A stretch of 64,000 nucleotides of DNA. It comes from Pseudocolwellia sp049933045. GTDB lineage: Bacteria; Pseudomonadota; Gammaproteobacteria; Enterobacterales; Alteromonadaceae. Positions 18,915-28,474 of this stretch are shown piece after piece. The stretch spans positions 2,356,001 to 2,420,000 of the forward strand of contig NZ_CP187926.1 of NCBI RefSeq assembly GCF_049933045.1, read 5' to 3'. Under the pieces are notes generated by a model, which had not been told where the DNA came from, did no database searches, and was given only the letters and a program-made list of their open reading frames with translations. Positions within the stretch are counted from its first letter, which is position 1, and each line of letters opens with the position of its first letter. Position numbers and translations under genes: made by a program.

Positions 18915-20912
18915 CTAAGTAGACAATTGCTGATTACGTAAACTCGCAATTTCATCTCTCGCTTTAGCCGCCAGCTCAAATTCTAAGTTTTGGGCATGCT
19001 TGATCATTTCACTCTCAAGTAACTTAATTTGGTTATCAATTTCCTTAGTAGACATGATCTTATATGACGCATGCTCTTCAGCTACTTTTTGTAAAGATGC
19101 TCTACTTGTGCCATTACCTAAGCCCATAACATCTGATATTTTGCGTTTTACGCCTGTTGGAGTAATGCCATTATCAAGATTATATTGATGCTGAATTGCT
19201 CGTCTTCTATCAGTTTCATCAATGGCTTTTTTCATAGAGCCTGTTATACGCCCTGCATATAAAATAGCTCGACCATTTATATTACGTGCAGCTCGACCTA
19301 TGGTTTGAATCAGCGATCGCTCTGAACGTAAAAAGCCTTCTTTGTCAGCATCTAAAATAGCGACTAGCGATACTTCAGGCATATCTAAACCTTCACGTAA
19401 TAAGTTAATGCCTACAAGTACATCAAATTTACCAAGCCTGAAGTCCCTTATAATTTCTACACGCTCAACAGTATCTACATCTGAATGTAGGTAGCGGGTT
19501 TTAACACCATGTTCATCTAAATAGTCAGTCAAATCTTCAGCCATACGTTTGGTTAACGTTGTGGCTAATACCCGCTCTTCTATCACAACACGCTTACGTA
19601 TTTCCGAGAGTAAATCATCAACCTGAGTTTCAACAGGTCTAACTTCAATAATAGGATCTAATAAGCCTGTAGGTCGAACAACTTGCTGAGCAATATCATC
19701 GCCCGACTTTTCAATTTCATAATTACTTGGTGTTGCTGATACATAAATAGTTTGAGGCGCTAACGCTTCAAATTCTTCAAACTTCATGGGTCTGTTATCA
19801 AGTGCCGAAGGTAGTCTAAAACCATATTCAACAAGGTTTTCTTTTCTTGAGCGATCACCTTTATACATAGCGCCAATTTGAGGAACCGTAACATGTGATT
19901 CATCAATAATCAGTAAACCGTCATTAGGTAGGTAATCAAATAATGTGGGTGGTGCTTCACCATTACCTCTGCCTGATAGGTAACGTGAATAGTTTTCTAT
20001 GCCTGAGCAGTAGCCTAATTCAGACATCATCTCTATATCAAACTGTGTACGCTGCATAATGCGCTGCTCTTCAACCAGTTTGTTGTTTTCTTTTAACTGC
20101 GCAGATCTATCTTTTAGTTCTATTTTTATGTTTTCAACTGCCGCTAATATTTTCTCTCGCGGTGTCGCATAATGGGTTTTAGGGTAGATAGTCACACGTT
20201 GTAAGGTTTTTTCAATTTGCCCAGTGAGTGGATCAAACTGTCTTATTTGTTCAATTTCTTCATCAAATAATTCAATACGTACCGCTAATCGGTCTGACTC
20301 TGCAGGAAACACATCAATAACATCACCACGCACTCGATAAGTGGCGCGCTGAAAAGCAACATCGTTACGTGTATATTGCAGCTCGGCTAAGCGTCTTAGA
20401 ATATCACGCTGATTAATAATATCGCCTTGGCTGATATGCAACATCATTTTTAAATAAGAGTCAGGATCACCTAAGCCGTAAATAGCCGACACAGAAGCAA
20501 TAATAATAACGTCTTTACGCTCAAGTAATGCCTTAGTTGCTGATAAACGCATTTGCTCGATATGCTCGTTTACAGAGGCATCTTTTTCAATAAAGGTGTC
20601 GGTAGTAGGAACATAAGCTTCAGGCTGATAATAATCATAATAAGAAACAAAATATTCAACAGCGTTATTAGGGAAGAATTCTTTCATCTCGCCGTATAAC
20701 TGAGCCGCCAATGTTTTGTTAGGCGCAAGCATCATAGTAGGACGATTTAACTTTGCGATAATATTGGCAATAGTAAATGTTTTACCTGAACCCGTAACAC
20801 CGAGTAAAGTTTGATGCGCCAAACCTGTTTCAATACCATCAAGTAATTGTGCTATTGCCGTTGGTTGATCGCCACTTGGTGTGTACTCAGAAATGAGCTC
20901 CATATCTTTCAT
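18915..20912 (-). CDS. uvrB: UvrABC excision nuclease subunit B
   Basis: The 665-residue DNA-damage recognition helicase of nucleotide excision repair. Walker A is GVTGSGKTFT near residue 39, the beta-hairpin region (YYDYYQPEAYVP) lies near residue 92, DESHVT is motif II, and QTIGRAARNINGRA is motif VI. The C-terminal UVR domain (LESEMIKHAQNLEFELAAKA) contacts UvrC. Length is typical (E. coli 673). The start is 2 bp after the MATE gene stop, so the two are likely co-transcribed. No LexA box was recognised upstream. Confidence 0.97.
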   Translation of the reverse strand: MKDMELISEYTPSGDQPTAIAQLLDGIETGLAHQTLLGVTGSGKTFTIANIIAKLNRPTMMLAPNKTLAAQLYGEMKEFFPNNAVEYFVSYYDYYQPEAYVPTTDTFIEKDASVNEHIEQMRLSATKALLERKDVIIIASVSAIYGLGDPDSYLKMMLHISQGDIINQRDILRRLAELQYTRNDVAFQRATYRVRGDVIDVFPAESDRLAVRIELFDEEIEQIRQFDPLTGQIEKTLQRVTIYPKTHYATPREKILAAVENIKIELKDRSAQLKENNKLVEEQRIMQRTQFDIEMMSELGYCSGIENYSRYLSGRGNGEAPPTLFDYLPNDGLLIIDESHVTVPQIGAMYKGDRSRKENLVEYGFRLPSALDNRPMKFEEFEALAPQTIYVSATPSNYEIEKSGDDIAQQVVRPTGLLDPIIEVRPVETQVDDLLSEIRKRVVIEERVLATTLTKRMAEDLTDYLDEHGVKTRYLHSDVDTVERVEIIRDFRLGKFDVLVGINLLREGLDMPEVSLVAILDADKEGFLRSERSLIQTIGRAARNINGRAILYAGRITGSMKKAIDETDRRRAIQHQYNLDNGITPTGVKRKISDVMGLGNGTSRASLQKVAEEHASYKIMSTKEIDNQIKLLESEMIKHAQNLEFELAAKARDEIASLRNQQLST

Positions 20913-20914
20913 AA

Positions 20915-22342
20915 TTAAACTGATGCCTCTTTTGTATCAACCTTAAAAAGGCCAGTTTCGTACTGTTTATTGAATAAAGAATAAGAAATAAATGCCATCA
21001 ATAAATTACCAATAACACAACCAACAAAGAATCCTATTAAACCAAAATACATACTGCCTAAATACGCTATAGGTACATAACAGACAAACAAGCGAACAAT
21101 ACTTAACATTAACGTTGTTAAAGGTTTGTGCAAGGCATTAAAAGAAGAGTTTGTTAAAATGATAATACCTTGAAGTCCGTAACCTATCGGTAGTATCCAA
21201 ATAAATAATTCAATAATCTCAGCTACGGCTTGTTCTTTAGCAAATATATGACTTATATAAGGTGCTAATAATACGAGAACAACATAAATAGCCACTTGCC
21301 AAATCATGACAAATTTAATGGATGTGTTGTAGCTGTCTTTCACCCTATCCATTTTGGCGGCACCAAAATTCTGGCTAATAAATGCAGGCAGCGTCATAGA
21401 TAGTGCAAGTACAACTAAACAAGCTATAGACTCAATTCTTGATCCCACACCAAAGGCTGCAACAGCCTCTTCACCATAAGTGGCAGCTATAGCCGTTAAT
21501 ACTGCGGCGGCAATAGGCGTAAGCATGTTAGCGCCAGCAGCAGGTAAGCCAATTTTAAGAATACTTTTACATGAAGAAATAAATATAGACCACGGAATAA
21601 ACTTGCCATGAATAAGTTGTTTTTTATTCACCAAAATATATAGAACCAGTGCTGTACCAAACAACCAAGAGAAGAAAGTAGCAATAGCAGCACCTTCTAT
21701 GCCCATGGCAGGTATAGGCCCAAAACCAAAAATAAGTATAGGATCTAAAATAGCATTAATAAGACCTGAACCTCCCATAACGATACTTGGGGTTTTAGTA
21801 TCACCTTCAGCTCTTAAAATAGCATTCCCTATCATAGGACCAATTAAAAACACGCTGCCTAAAAACCATATATCCATATAATCATGAATAAACGGTAATG
21901 TTTCTTCACTGGCTCCTAACATTAAAAACGTTTCGTCAATAAAGAGATAACCAACAAGAGATAATGCAGCAACAATTAATGCCGACAGATACAATGAAGA
22001 TGTTGCATTGTTTTTAGCTGACTCTTTATCACCTACACCTAAAAGCTTTCCAATAACAGCCGCTGTTCCAATACCTAAACCTATCGTTAAACTAAGAACA
22101 GTAAAAGTGATAGGAAAAGTAAAGCTGATAGCCGCTAAAGGTTGAGTACCTAATAAGCTAACAAAAAAGGTGTCGACTAAGTTGAAGGTCATTAAAAGGA
22201 TCATTCCATAGATCATAGGAACGGTCATTCTTTTTAATACTTGAGGAACAGGATCTTTTAATAAATCAACTGGATTTCTTTTTGCCGATGTTGTCATGGA
22301 AAATCTAATACTCTGAGGTAAATATAAATAACAGACGGACAC
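20915..22342 (-). CDS. MATE-family multidrug/sodium efflux transporter
   Basis: A twelve-helix inner-membrane protein of the MATE family. The N-terminal half contains DTFFVSLLGTQPLAAISFTF, the family signature region, and the halves are related (FGVGSRIESIA in the second). The frame opens with GTG at 22342 (475 residues); an ATG at 22297 (MTTSAKRNPVD) gives 460 residues and matches the usual N-terminus better. It lies upstream of uvrB with 2 bp between. Its substrate is unknown. Confidence 0.9.
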   Translation of the reverse strand: MSVCYLYLPQSIRFSMTTSAKRNPVDLLKDPVPQVLKRMTVPMIYGMILLMTFNLVDTFFVSLLGTQPLAAISFTFPITFTVLSLTIGLGIGTAAVIGKLLGVGDKESAKNNATSSLYLSALIVAALSLVGYLFIDETFLMLGASEETLPFIHDYMDIWFLGSVFLIGPMIGNAILRAEGDTKTPSIVMGGSGLINAILDPILIFGFGPIPAMGIEGAAIATFFSWLFGTALVLYILVNKKQLIHGKFIPWSIFISSCKSILKIGLPAAGANMLTPIAAAVLTAIAATYGEEAVAAFGVGSRIESIACLVVLALSMTLPAFISQNFGAAKMDRVKDSYNTSIKFVMIWQVAIYVVLVLLAPYISHIFAKEQAVAEIIELFIWILPIGYGLQGIIILTNSSFNALHKPLTTLMLSIVRLFVCYVPIAYLGSMYFGLIGFFVGCVIGNLLMAFISYSLFNKQYETGLFKVDTKEASV

Positions 22343-22494
22343 TTATTGTAAAAGATAGAGGCATTAGCCGCTATGCTTATATTTTATTTAACGAGATTAA
22401 TTGTAAGAAATAAATAAAAAAACAGATGGCACGTTAGAATAATGCTCATCTGTTTCTTGTACGGTAAGTATTTCAATATATTAATACGACTCAG

Positions 22495-24612
22495 TTAAAA
22501 TCCTATCTGAAATCCCACATAAACCGAGCGAGGTTCGCCTGAATTAAAGATACGAGAATCTATTTCAGCAATATTTAGCACACTAAGGTTTGAAACATAC
22601 GCTTTATCTGTCAAGTTTTTAAACTCTGCAAAGACTTGCCAATCATCGGTATTGTACCCTGCTCTAAACCCTAACAAAGAGTACGAATCAACCTCTGTAG
22701 TATTAGCAAAATCAACATAGCGTTCATCAACAATATCGAATGTAGGACCTAAATAAAACCCGCTATCACTTTTATACAATAACTCACCATGAACCACATA
22801 ACCTGGCGCAGCAGGTAGGTCGTTATTACCATAGATTGGATCATCGTCGAATGAGAATTTATTAATGCTAATACTCAGCGTTGTCTCAAGTCGCCCTTTC
22901 ACTTTATTCAACTCAACACCACCATTAATAAGGGCTTCTATCCCCGCATGAACAGTGTCGTCGATATTAGTCACTAAACTATTACCTGATGCAGCAGGAT
23001 CGTCTCTAGAAAGGATTTCATCTTGAATACTTGCGTAATAAGCTGAAATATCCCAGGTTACATAGCTATTATAAGCAAATTGATGGCCGCCACGCGTACC
23101 AATTTCAACCATAACACCTTCCATTGCATCTAAGGTTTCGCTGCTTGCACGAACATCGTCCTCTAATTCAAAATTAGTAGGGGCTTCAAACAATTTACTC
23201 ACATTACCAAAGAAACTGACATCTGAGCTGATATCGAAAATCAATCCCGCTCTAGGGTTAAAACTTGAATAACTGGCTGATGGATTACGTAATTCATTAC
23301 TAGTTACATCAGTATTGCGTACATCTCTATCAGTATTAACCGCTTGTAATCCATAAACTAAAGTGAGCTGCTCAGATAAACTCCAGCGATCCACAGCAAA
23401 CACTTCAAGGCTTTCAGCTTTATTTTCAATAATAGTTGTTAAACCGTTACGTTGACCGCCATCATTTCTCAAGTTACCACCTGTTACCTCATTTTCAGCC
23501 CAATTAAATCCAAATAGAAGATTATGATCACCAGATTTCAAGTTATATCGAGCCATAGCTCCTACATCTTGATGATCTGTATCGATCAATAGACTGAAAA
23601 CCTCAACAGGTTCATTAGGTCCAGGGCCATCAAAATCCACAAGCACTTTATCTACAACGGGATGATACAAAGTCTGCTTTTCTAAGGATAAACCAAACTC
23701 CAATGAGCTGTTTTTATCTATGGTTATGTTGGTTTTATTAGCAATTCGATGGGTAGCGACGTTAATTTGAAAGTTACCGCCTATAGCCGTTGCTGCTGCT
23801 TGGTTTGGATCTTCATCTAGCTCAGCTTGCGTTAGGCTACCTGGCAATTCTTGATCGTTATCCAAATAAGTGTAAAAGAATCGAGTATCAAGGTTATCTG
23901 ACAGTTTCCAGCCAACATTCGCATACAAGCCTGTTCTTTCTTGCTCGCTGTGATCTCTATAACCGTCTCTGCGCTTACTCTCGACAGTCACTTGCGCGTC
24001 TAGATTATTGTCGAATTTAGCCCCAGCAGTTACTCGTGCTTGATTTAATCCATGACTCCCCGTATTCAGATATAAACTAAACGGCTTACTATTTAAAGCT
24101 GTAGGTGACACAAAATTTATTGCACCACCCAATGTACTTGCCCCATAGGTTAATGCATTAGCTCCTTTGGCTACGCTAGCAAAGCGCACCGCTAGCGGGT
24201 CAATAATACGATTATGATTATTACCATCTGCAGTGGTAACCGACAATCCATCTTGCAGAAGCTTTATGCCATTCATATCGTAACTCGTGGCATCAAGGTT
24301 TGAACCTCGGCTAGAAAAAAATAGCCCATCACCGCCAGAACTGCTTGTTGCCCATACACCAGGAACATAACGTAAAGCATCAGCCAAGTTTGAAATATTA
24401 CGCTCTTTTAAAACATCACCATCAATTAAAGTAACGCCACCTGGATTCAGGGCTCGCTCTAACTCTAATTTGTGATTCATATTACGCCCTAGCACCTCAA
24501 TCTTTTCTATTTCAGATTCAGAGGCTTGAACAGTGGAAAAAGGGACAGACAATAAAGCCCCGATGCAGGTAAACATTAACAATTCAATATTGTTATGTGA
24601 TGATTTTTTCAT
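22495..24612 (-). CDS. TonB-dependent receptor, metal/siderophore type
   Basis: The 705-residue outer-membrane receptor has a signal peptide (about 1-30, ending VQA), a short TonB-box-like stretch (IEKIEVLGR), a plug (ISNLADALRYVPGVW, FSSRGSNLD, YGASTLGGAINFVSP) and a 22-strand-type barrel ending GFQIGF with terminal Phe. The size and plug are those of iron- or metal-chelate receptors, such as the FecA/copper receptor groups, rather than oligosaccharide receptors. A small secreted protein is encoded 87 bp upstream on the same strand. No Fur or Zur box was recognised, so the ligand is open. Confidence 0.9.
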   Translation of the reverse strand: MKKSSHNNIELLMFTCIGALLSVPFSTVQASESEIEKIEVLGRNMNHKLELERALNPGGVTLIDGDVLKERNISNLADALRYVPGVWATSSSGGDGLFFSSRGSNLDATSYDMNGIKLLQDGLSVTTADGNNHNRIIDPLAVRFASVAKGANALTYGASTLGGAINFVSPTALNSKPFSLYLNTGSHGLNQARVTAGAKFDNNLDAQVTVESKRRDGYRDHSEQERTGLYANVGWKLSDNLDTRFFYTYLDNDQELPGSLTQAELDEDPNQAAATAIGGNFQINVATHRIANKTNITIDKNSSLEFGLSLEKQTLYHPVVDKVLVDFDGPGPNEPVEVFSLLIDTDHQDVGAMARYNLKSGDHNLLFGFNWAENEVTGGNLRNDGGQRNGLTTIIENKAESLEVFAVDRWSLSEQLTLVYGLQAVNTDRDVRNTDVTSNELRNPSASYSSFNPRAGLIFDISSDVSFFGNVSKLFEAPTNFELEDDVRASSETLDAMEGVMVEIGTRGGHQFAYNSYVTWDISAYYASIQDEILSRDDPAASGNSLVTNIDDTVHAGIEALINGGVELNKVKGRLETTLSISINKFSFDDDPIYGNNDLPAAPGYVVHGELLYKSDSGFYLGPTFDIVDERYVDFANTTEVDSYSLLGFRAGYNTDDWQVFAEFKNLTDKAYVSNLSVLNIAEIDSRIFNSGEPRSVYVGFQIGF

Positions 24613-24699
24613 TTTGTATTCCTAAAATAATAGCTATAGCTCCACAACAGAAAAATCTGATGTGGTATTGGTTTTAAACTTTAAAGCTTGAGTTTTATC

Positions 24700-25122
24700 T
24701 TAAGAATGCGGAGGTGCGCGAGATTGAGATGTTTGGTATGGGTAAGAGGTATAAGGACGTTTAGCTAAGGTAATGACTGTCGCGTTATAAGCAATGAAGT
24801 CGTCGATCAATGAATTAATTTTTGGCACAAAATCTTGCGGATCAGATAAGTGCACAAGCGAACAATCTATTTCAGTAATTTTCTCTGGATTATTTGTAGG
24901 AGGGTCAATATAAACGATTGTGCCTAATTCAAAATAGGCGCTGGTAGATATCCATTTAAAGGTACTGCCAGTACAAATCATCATACTATTTTCATTGGCA
25001 TATTGCTGAGCATGGTTAAGCGCATACGAGGATGCAAGCACTTGTAAAGAGCTGTTAGATATTAATGTTAAGACAACAAACGTGATAACACGCATTTGTA
25101 GCTTTTTGAATAAATAGCGCAA
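24700..25122 (-). CDS. Small secreted protein, DUF2946-like, upstream of a TonB receptor gene
   Basis: The 140-residue protein has a signal peptide (VITFVVLTLISNSSLQVLAS) and a short mature part with two cysteines (MICTGSTFKW and ITEIDCSL), ending RAPPHS. That layout, with Cys, a Trp-containing strand and a C-terminal R-x-P-P, resembles DUF2946-type proteins often found beside metal TonB receptors. The usual His/Cys cluster is mostly missing. The frame opens with TTG; an ATG nine codons in (25095) also yields a good signal peptide. The family call is tentative. Its neighbour suggests a role in metal uptake or its regulation. Confidence 0.6.
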   Translation of the reverse strand: MRYLFKKLQMRVITFVVLTLISNSSLQVLASSYALNHAQQYANENSMMICTGSTFKWISTSAYFELGTIVYIDPPTNNPEKITEIDCSLVHLSDPQDFVPKINSLIDDFIAYNATVITLAKRPYTSYPYQTSQSRAPPHS

Positions 25123-25922
25123 CAGAAAACTTCATGTCCCTTGAATATATTAATGATACGGTAAAAACTTTGCCAAAAGCAAGTCGGTTTTTGACGCATA
25201 TTGATAAATATTAATCGATAATTTTCCTTTTAAAAAATAAAAGTAAAACCACCTTTTATGCTTTAAATACGAAAACAACTAAGAACAACTTGTCATATTC
25301 AAGATACGTAAAATGAATTGAGTAAACGTAAAAAAACTGTAGATAAGCAGCATAACTTCACACAATTTATTTAATAAAAACGATTAGAGCTCTTTAAATA
25401 ATAAATTTACTCATTTAGCTGGTATTAATATGTGTCATAGTTTGCTCTTAAATAGGTAATAAAATAATAACTGACTCAATATCCCATTAAAAACTACTTA
25501 GCAAAGCTAAATTTAATTAAAAAATAAAAGAAATAAACATTGTTTTTTACCTAAAAATAAGATCACAAAAATACGATTTAATAAAGAAGTTAACATGTAA
25601 TTGTATAAAATAATGGGTTTGCACAAAAAACACACCAAGTAGTCCACTTTGACATCAAAACCAACTTAACCTACTGTTAGTATTATAAAATAACAAATCA
25701 TCAATAAATGATTGACTTCGCTGTAGCCAGTATTCCTTTGTTAGTATTATATTAATTCACAGTTTAATACACATAGTTATCCACAGCATTAGTGGATAAG
25801 TGTAATCAAATAATGTAATAAATATACATGGTTAATATATCATCACAAAAAGCGCTTTAAGCTCCCATTTTGATTGCAAATTAAGCAAAAGAACAAATAT
25901 TCAATTTTTTTAGAATTTTATA
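25123..25922. other. Long AT-rich intergenic region before the tRNA-Asn cluster
   Basis: About 800 bp without a gene on either strand. It holds two facing DnaA-box-like 9-mers at 25777-25799, a third weaker one near 25338 (reverse, one mismatch) and otherwise only AT-rich sequence. No RNA gene or mobile element was recognised. Confidence 0.6.
25777..25799. promoter_or_regulatory. Pair of inverted DnaA-box-like sites
   Basis: TTATCCACA (25777-25785) is an exact consensus DnaA box. After five bases, AGTGGATAA (25791-25799) is the same box on the other strand with one mismatch. Together they form an 8-bp inverted repeat with a 7-nt spacer. It could bind DnaA or simply form a hairpin. Confidence 0.4.
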
Positions 25923-25951
25923 TTGACAGTTCAGCTACTGCCCTTTAATAT
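25923..25951 (+). promoter_or_regulatory. Promoter of the tRNA-Asn operon
   Basis: TTGACA (25923-25928) and TAATAT (25946-25951) are separated by exactly 17 bp, and a GC-rich stretch (CCGCCCCG) follows the -10. This is the discriminator type of stringently controlled stable-RNA promoters. The first tRNA begins 33 bp downstream. Confidence 0.8.
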
Positions 25952-25984
25952 TCCGCCCCGTTAACCACATCGGTTAACAATAAT

Positions 25985-26060
25985 TCCTCAATAGCTCAGT
26001 TGGTAGAGCAACGGACTGTTAATCCGTTTGTCCCTGGTTCAAGTCCAGGTTGAGGAGCCA
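25985..26060 (+). tRNA. tRNA-Asn (GTT), copy 1
   Basis: A 76-nt cloverleaf with acceptor TCCTCAA/TTGAGGA, D-arm GCTCAGTTGGTAGAGC, anticodon stem-loop CGGACTGTTAATCCG with anticodon GTT, TΨC arm GGTTCAAGTCC, and encoded CCA. Confidence 0.97.
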
Positions 26061-26111
26061 AATTTTAGTAATGGCTTATAAAGCGGTTACAGTTAAAAAG
26101 AAAAGAACAAT

Positions 26112-26187
26112 TCCTCAATAGCTCAGTTGGTAGAGCAACGGACTGTTAATCCGTTTGTCCCTGGTTCAAGTCCAGGTTGAGGAGCCA
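26112..26187 (+). tRNA. tRNA-Asn (GTT), copy 2
   Basis: Identical in sequence to copy 1. It is separated from it by a 51-bp spacer that is itself repeated after this copy. Confidence 0.97.
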
Positions 26188-26247
26188 CATTTTGGTAATG
26201 GCTTATAAAGCGGTTACAATAAATAGTTAAAGTAAGAAAAGAACAAT

Positions 26248-26323
26248 TCCTCAATAGCTCAGTTGGTAGAGCAACGGACTGTTAATCCGTTTGTCCCTGG
26301 TTCAAGTCCAGGTTGAGGAGCCA
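26248..26323 (+). tRNA. tRNA-Asn (GTT), copy 3
   Basis: Identical to copies 1 and 2. The spacer before it (60 bp) shares about 30 bases with the preceding spacer, plus a short extra stretch. It is the last gene of the operon. Confidence 0.97.
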
Positions 26324-26332
26324 CACAAGAAG

Positions 26333-26358
26333 AACCTGCTTATGGCAGGTTTTTTTTC
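26333..26358 (+). terminator. Intrinsic terminator of the tRNA-Asn operon
   Basis: AACCTGC and GCAGGTT form a tight stem with a 5-nt loop followed by eight or nine T, nine bases after the last CCA. Confidence 0.92.
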
Positions 26359-26400
26359 GTCTTAAATTTATGTTTGCCTACCTATCAATTAAAAGAATTC

Positions 26401-26666
26401 ATACCAAACGGATTAATTTATTGCTCACTTAGCGAGAATTTAAAGGCTTAGAGGCAAGGCATTGATTGAAGAGAATGGTTATTCCCTTGTCAAAATCAAT
26501 AACGCGGCATATGAGTCTTTAAATTCTCGCCCTTCGGGAGCTCATTAGCAAACTGATAACATCACAAAATTAAAAAAATATAGAATAACTATGTTTAATC
26601 AATTTTGCTTGTTCTAAGCTTGCTAATGTAGCTCTAAGTTGCTCAATAAATTAATCCGTTTGGTAT
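26401..26666. mobile_element. MITE family 1, short copy (266 bp)
   Basis: The element begins ATACCAAACGGATTAATTTA and ends with its exact reverse complement; the terminal inverted repeats are perfect over 23 bp. An inner inverted pair (GCGAGAATTTAAAG and CTTTAAATTCTCGC, with one mismatch or so) gives strong secondary structure. There is no coding capacity. A second, longer copy lies at 46278-46640 with near-identical shared sequence, so this is a dispersed non-autonomous element. No target duplication beyond a possible AT is clear. Confidence 0.85.
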
Positions 26667-26735
26667 CACACCCATTTATGCTTACTATTCATAACCACTC
26701 TTAAATCTTTTAGCTAAAACAGATTTAACAGATAC

Positions 26736-26763
26736 AAAAAAGCCAATGATAAACATTGGCTTT
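26736..26763 (-). terminator. Intrinsic terminator of slyD
   Basis: Arms of 10 bp (AAAGCCAATG at 26739-26748 and CATTGGCTTT at 26754-26763) around a 5-nt loop. Read on the minus strand it ends in a T run, 50 bp after the slyD stop. Confidence 0.88.
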
Positions 26764-26813
26764 AAAATATGATGGTTTAGCCTAAAGTAGCTAACCTACA
26801 CTATCACTATATT

Positions 26814-27296
26814 CTAGTGATGATGTCCGCCAACACCGTGAGCGTGGCCGTGTGTAACTTCTTCTTCTGTTGCTTCTCTAACATCAACTACGTCGATATC
26901 AAATGTTAATACTTTACCCGCTAATGGTGGGTTAATATCAACAGTAACCATGAACTTACCTACTTTAACGATAGTTACTTGGCGTTGACCTTGCTCAGTT
27001 TGAACAACAGCTGTCATGCCCGCTTTCCATTTAGAGCCACCTTGTAAGTGCTTTACTGGAATACGTTGGATCATATCTTCTTTTGGCTGTCCGTATGCAT
27101 CTTCAGGTTGTAATGTAACTGAGAATTTATCACCAGCTTCTTTACCTGCTAAAGCATTTTCAAGACCCACTAAAGTGTTGTTAAAGCCATGTAAATAAGC
27201 CATAGGATCATTACCTTGAGATGATTCGATTTCAGTACCATCTTCTTCTTTTAACACGTAGTGAAATTGAACTACTGATTTTTCTGCTATTTTCAT
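26814..27296 (-). CDS. slyD: FKBP-type peptidyl-prolyl isomerase SlyD
   Basis: A 160-residue prolyl isomerase and metallochaperone. The FKBP domain (SVVQFHYVLKEEDGTEIESS at residues 7-26, then LVGLENALAGKEAGDK) is interrupted by the insert-in-flap chaperone domain (about 70-125). The C-terminus is a histidine-rich tail (HGHAHGVGGHHH), the nickel/metal-binding feature of SlyD, shorter than in E. coli. It is monocistronic with its own terminator. It acts in the cytoplasm on folding clients and may supply nickel. Confidence 0.94.
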   Translation of the reverse strand: MKIAEKSVVQFHYVLKEEDGTEIESSQGNDPMAYLHGFNNTLVGLENALAGKEAGDKFSVTLQPEDAYGQPKEDMIQRIPVKHLQGGSKWKAGMTAVVQTEQGQRQVTIVKVGKFMVTVDINPPLAGKVLTFDIDVVDVREATEEEVTHGHAHGVGGHHH

Positions 27297-27350
27297 TTTT
27301 TACCTATTTATATATTAATACGAGTGCTTTAAATCTTCCGTTGTTACATT

Positions 27351-28238
27351 CTAAGCCCATAACAATAAAATAAATACACTTAATAGAATTAAAAACATGC
27401 CGAGATATTCCATCTTGCTGATTGATTCTTTAAATATTCGATAAGTAATAAACAGCGTAATAAAGAATTCAACCTGACCTAAGGCTTTAACATAAGCCGT
27501 ATTATGATAGCTTGTGGCCGTATACCAGCCAATAGAGCCAATAACACTGGTTATGCCAACAAATGTACATATTCGCCAATGTTTAAGCATTAAGGGCAAT
27601 TGCGAGCTATTTTGAATAGCTACATACGCAAGTGACATAACTGATTGCACTGTGATCATAAAAACTAAAGTGACCGCAGCACTTATCATCAAATCTGTAT
27701 TGAGCGCTAAGCTCGCTTCTCTGACCAAAAGCATAGTTATAGCTAAACCTAAACCTGACAGAACACCAAACCCAGCACCTGGATTTCTAAAGAGATCATT
27801 CGTGTTAAATTTAACTTTTGACACAATGATCACACCCACTACACCAACAATTACCGAAACCCAGCCCCAAAGACTTAACGGCGCAGCAAAAAAACTGGCT
27901 CCTAAAATAGCCACTTGTATCGCTTCTGTTTTCGCTAAGCTAGTGGCTACCGAAAAGTTTCTGTACCTAAAGGCTTTAATTAAACACGCAGTTCCAATAA
28001 TTTGCGCAACACTTGCAACCAAAGCAGATTGAACAAAGCTGGTATTAAGTTCAGGTATTTCATAGCCTTTAAATTCTAATAACCACCACAAATACAACCA
28101 AGCAAAAGGCAATGCATAAACATACCTAACAGATGTTGTTGCCATTGCATTTAAATGAACTGATAATTTTTTTTGCCCTGCGGTTCTTATTGCCTGCATA
28201 AAAGCAGCTAATAATGTGAAGTAAATCCAAATATCCAA
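27351..28238 (-). CDS. EamA/DMT-family transporter
   Basis: A 295-residue protein with about ten hydrophobic segments in two repeats, including SVATSLAKTEAIQVAILGASFF and, near the end, SYHNTAYVKALGQVEFFITLF, a common EamA pattern. TTG at 28238 is the apparent start, with GGAA about six bases upstream. It lies 54 bp after slyD in the same direction of reading (upstream of slyD), with unknown substrate. It is not closely similar to the other two EamA proteins of the window. Confidence 0.83.
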   Translation of the reverse strand: MDIWIYFTLLAAFMQAIRTAGQKKLSVHLNAMATTSVRYVYALPFAWLYLWWLLEFKGYEIPELNTSFVQSALVASVAQIIGTACLIKAFRYRNFSVATSLAKTEAIQVAILGASFFAAPLSLWGWVSVIVGVVGVIIVSKVKFNTNDLFRNPGAGFGVLSGLGLAITMLLVREASLALNTDLMISAAVTLVFMITVQSVMSLAYVAIQNSSQLPLMLKHWRICTFVGITSVIGSIGWYTATSYHNTAYVKALGQVEFFITLFITYRIFKESISKMEYLGMFLILLSVFILLLWA

Positions 28239-28474
28239 AGATGTTCCAAATAATGCGGGGTCGCTAGGAGAATTAGCAAGACAGATACTAGATATTATAA
28301 ATAAAAGACTATAATAAAACTATGTAAGTATTTTTCTCTACTCAATTAGCATGGGCATATTGAGTATTTCTAGATTAAAAAACTTAAATAGTTTATTTTA
28401 ATTAAAATAACGACAATAATTTTTCTTTATAAAATAAAAATTACAGTTAGGGTCTTGAAAATAAAAAACAATTT

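Noticed and set aside
25123..25984. AT-rich gene-free region with DnaA boxes as a replication origin
   Set aside because: Only two or three boxes, no dnaA, dnaN, gidA/mnmG or parAB nearby, and no clear repeat array.
25985..26323. Regularly spaced identical 76-bp units that might suggest a CRISPR-like array
   Set aside because: The units fold as tRNA-Asn with CCA, have a stable-RNA promoter and a terminator, and the spacers are related to each other rather than unique.
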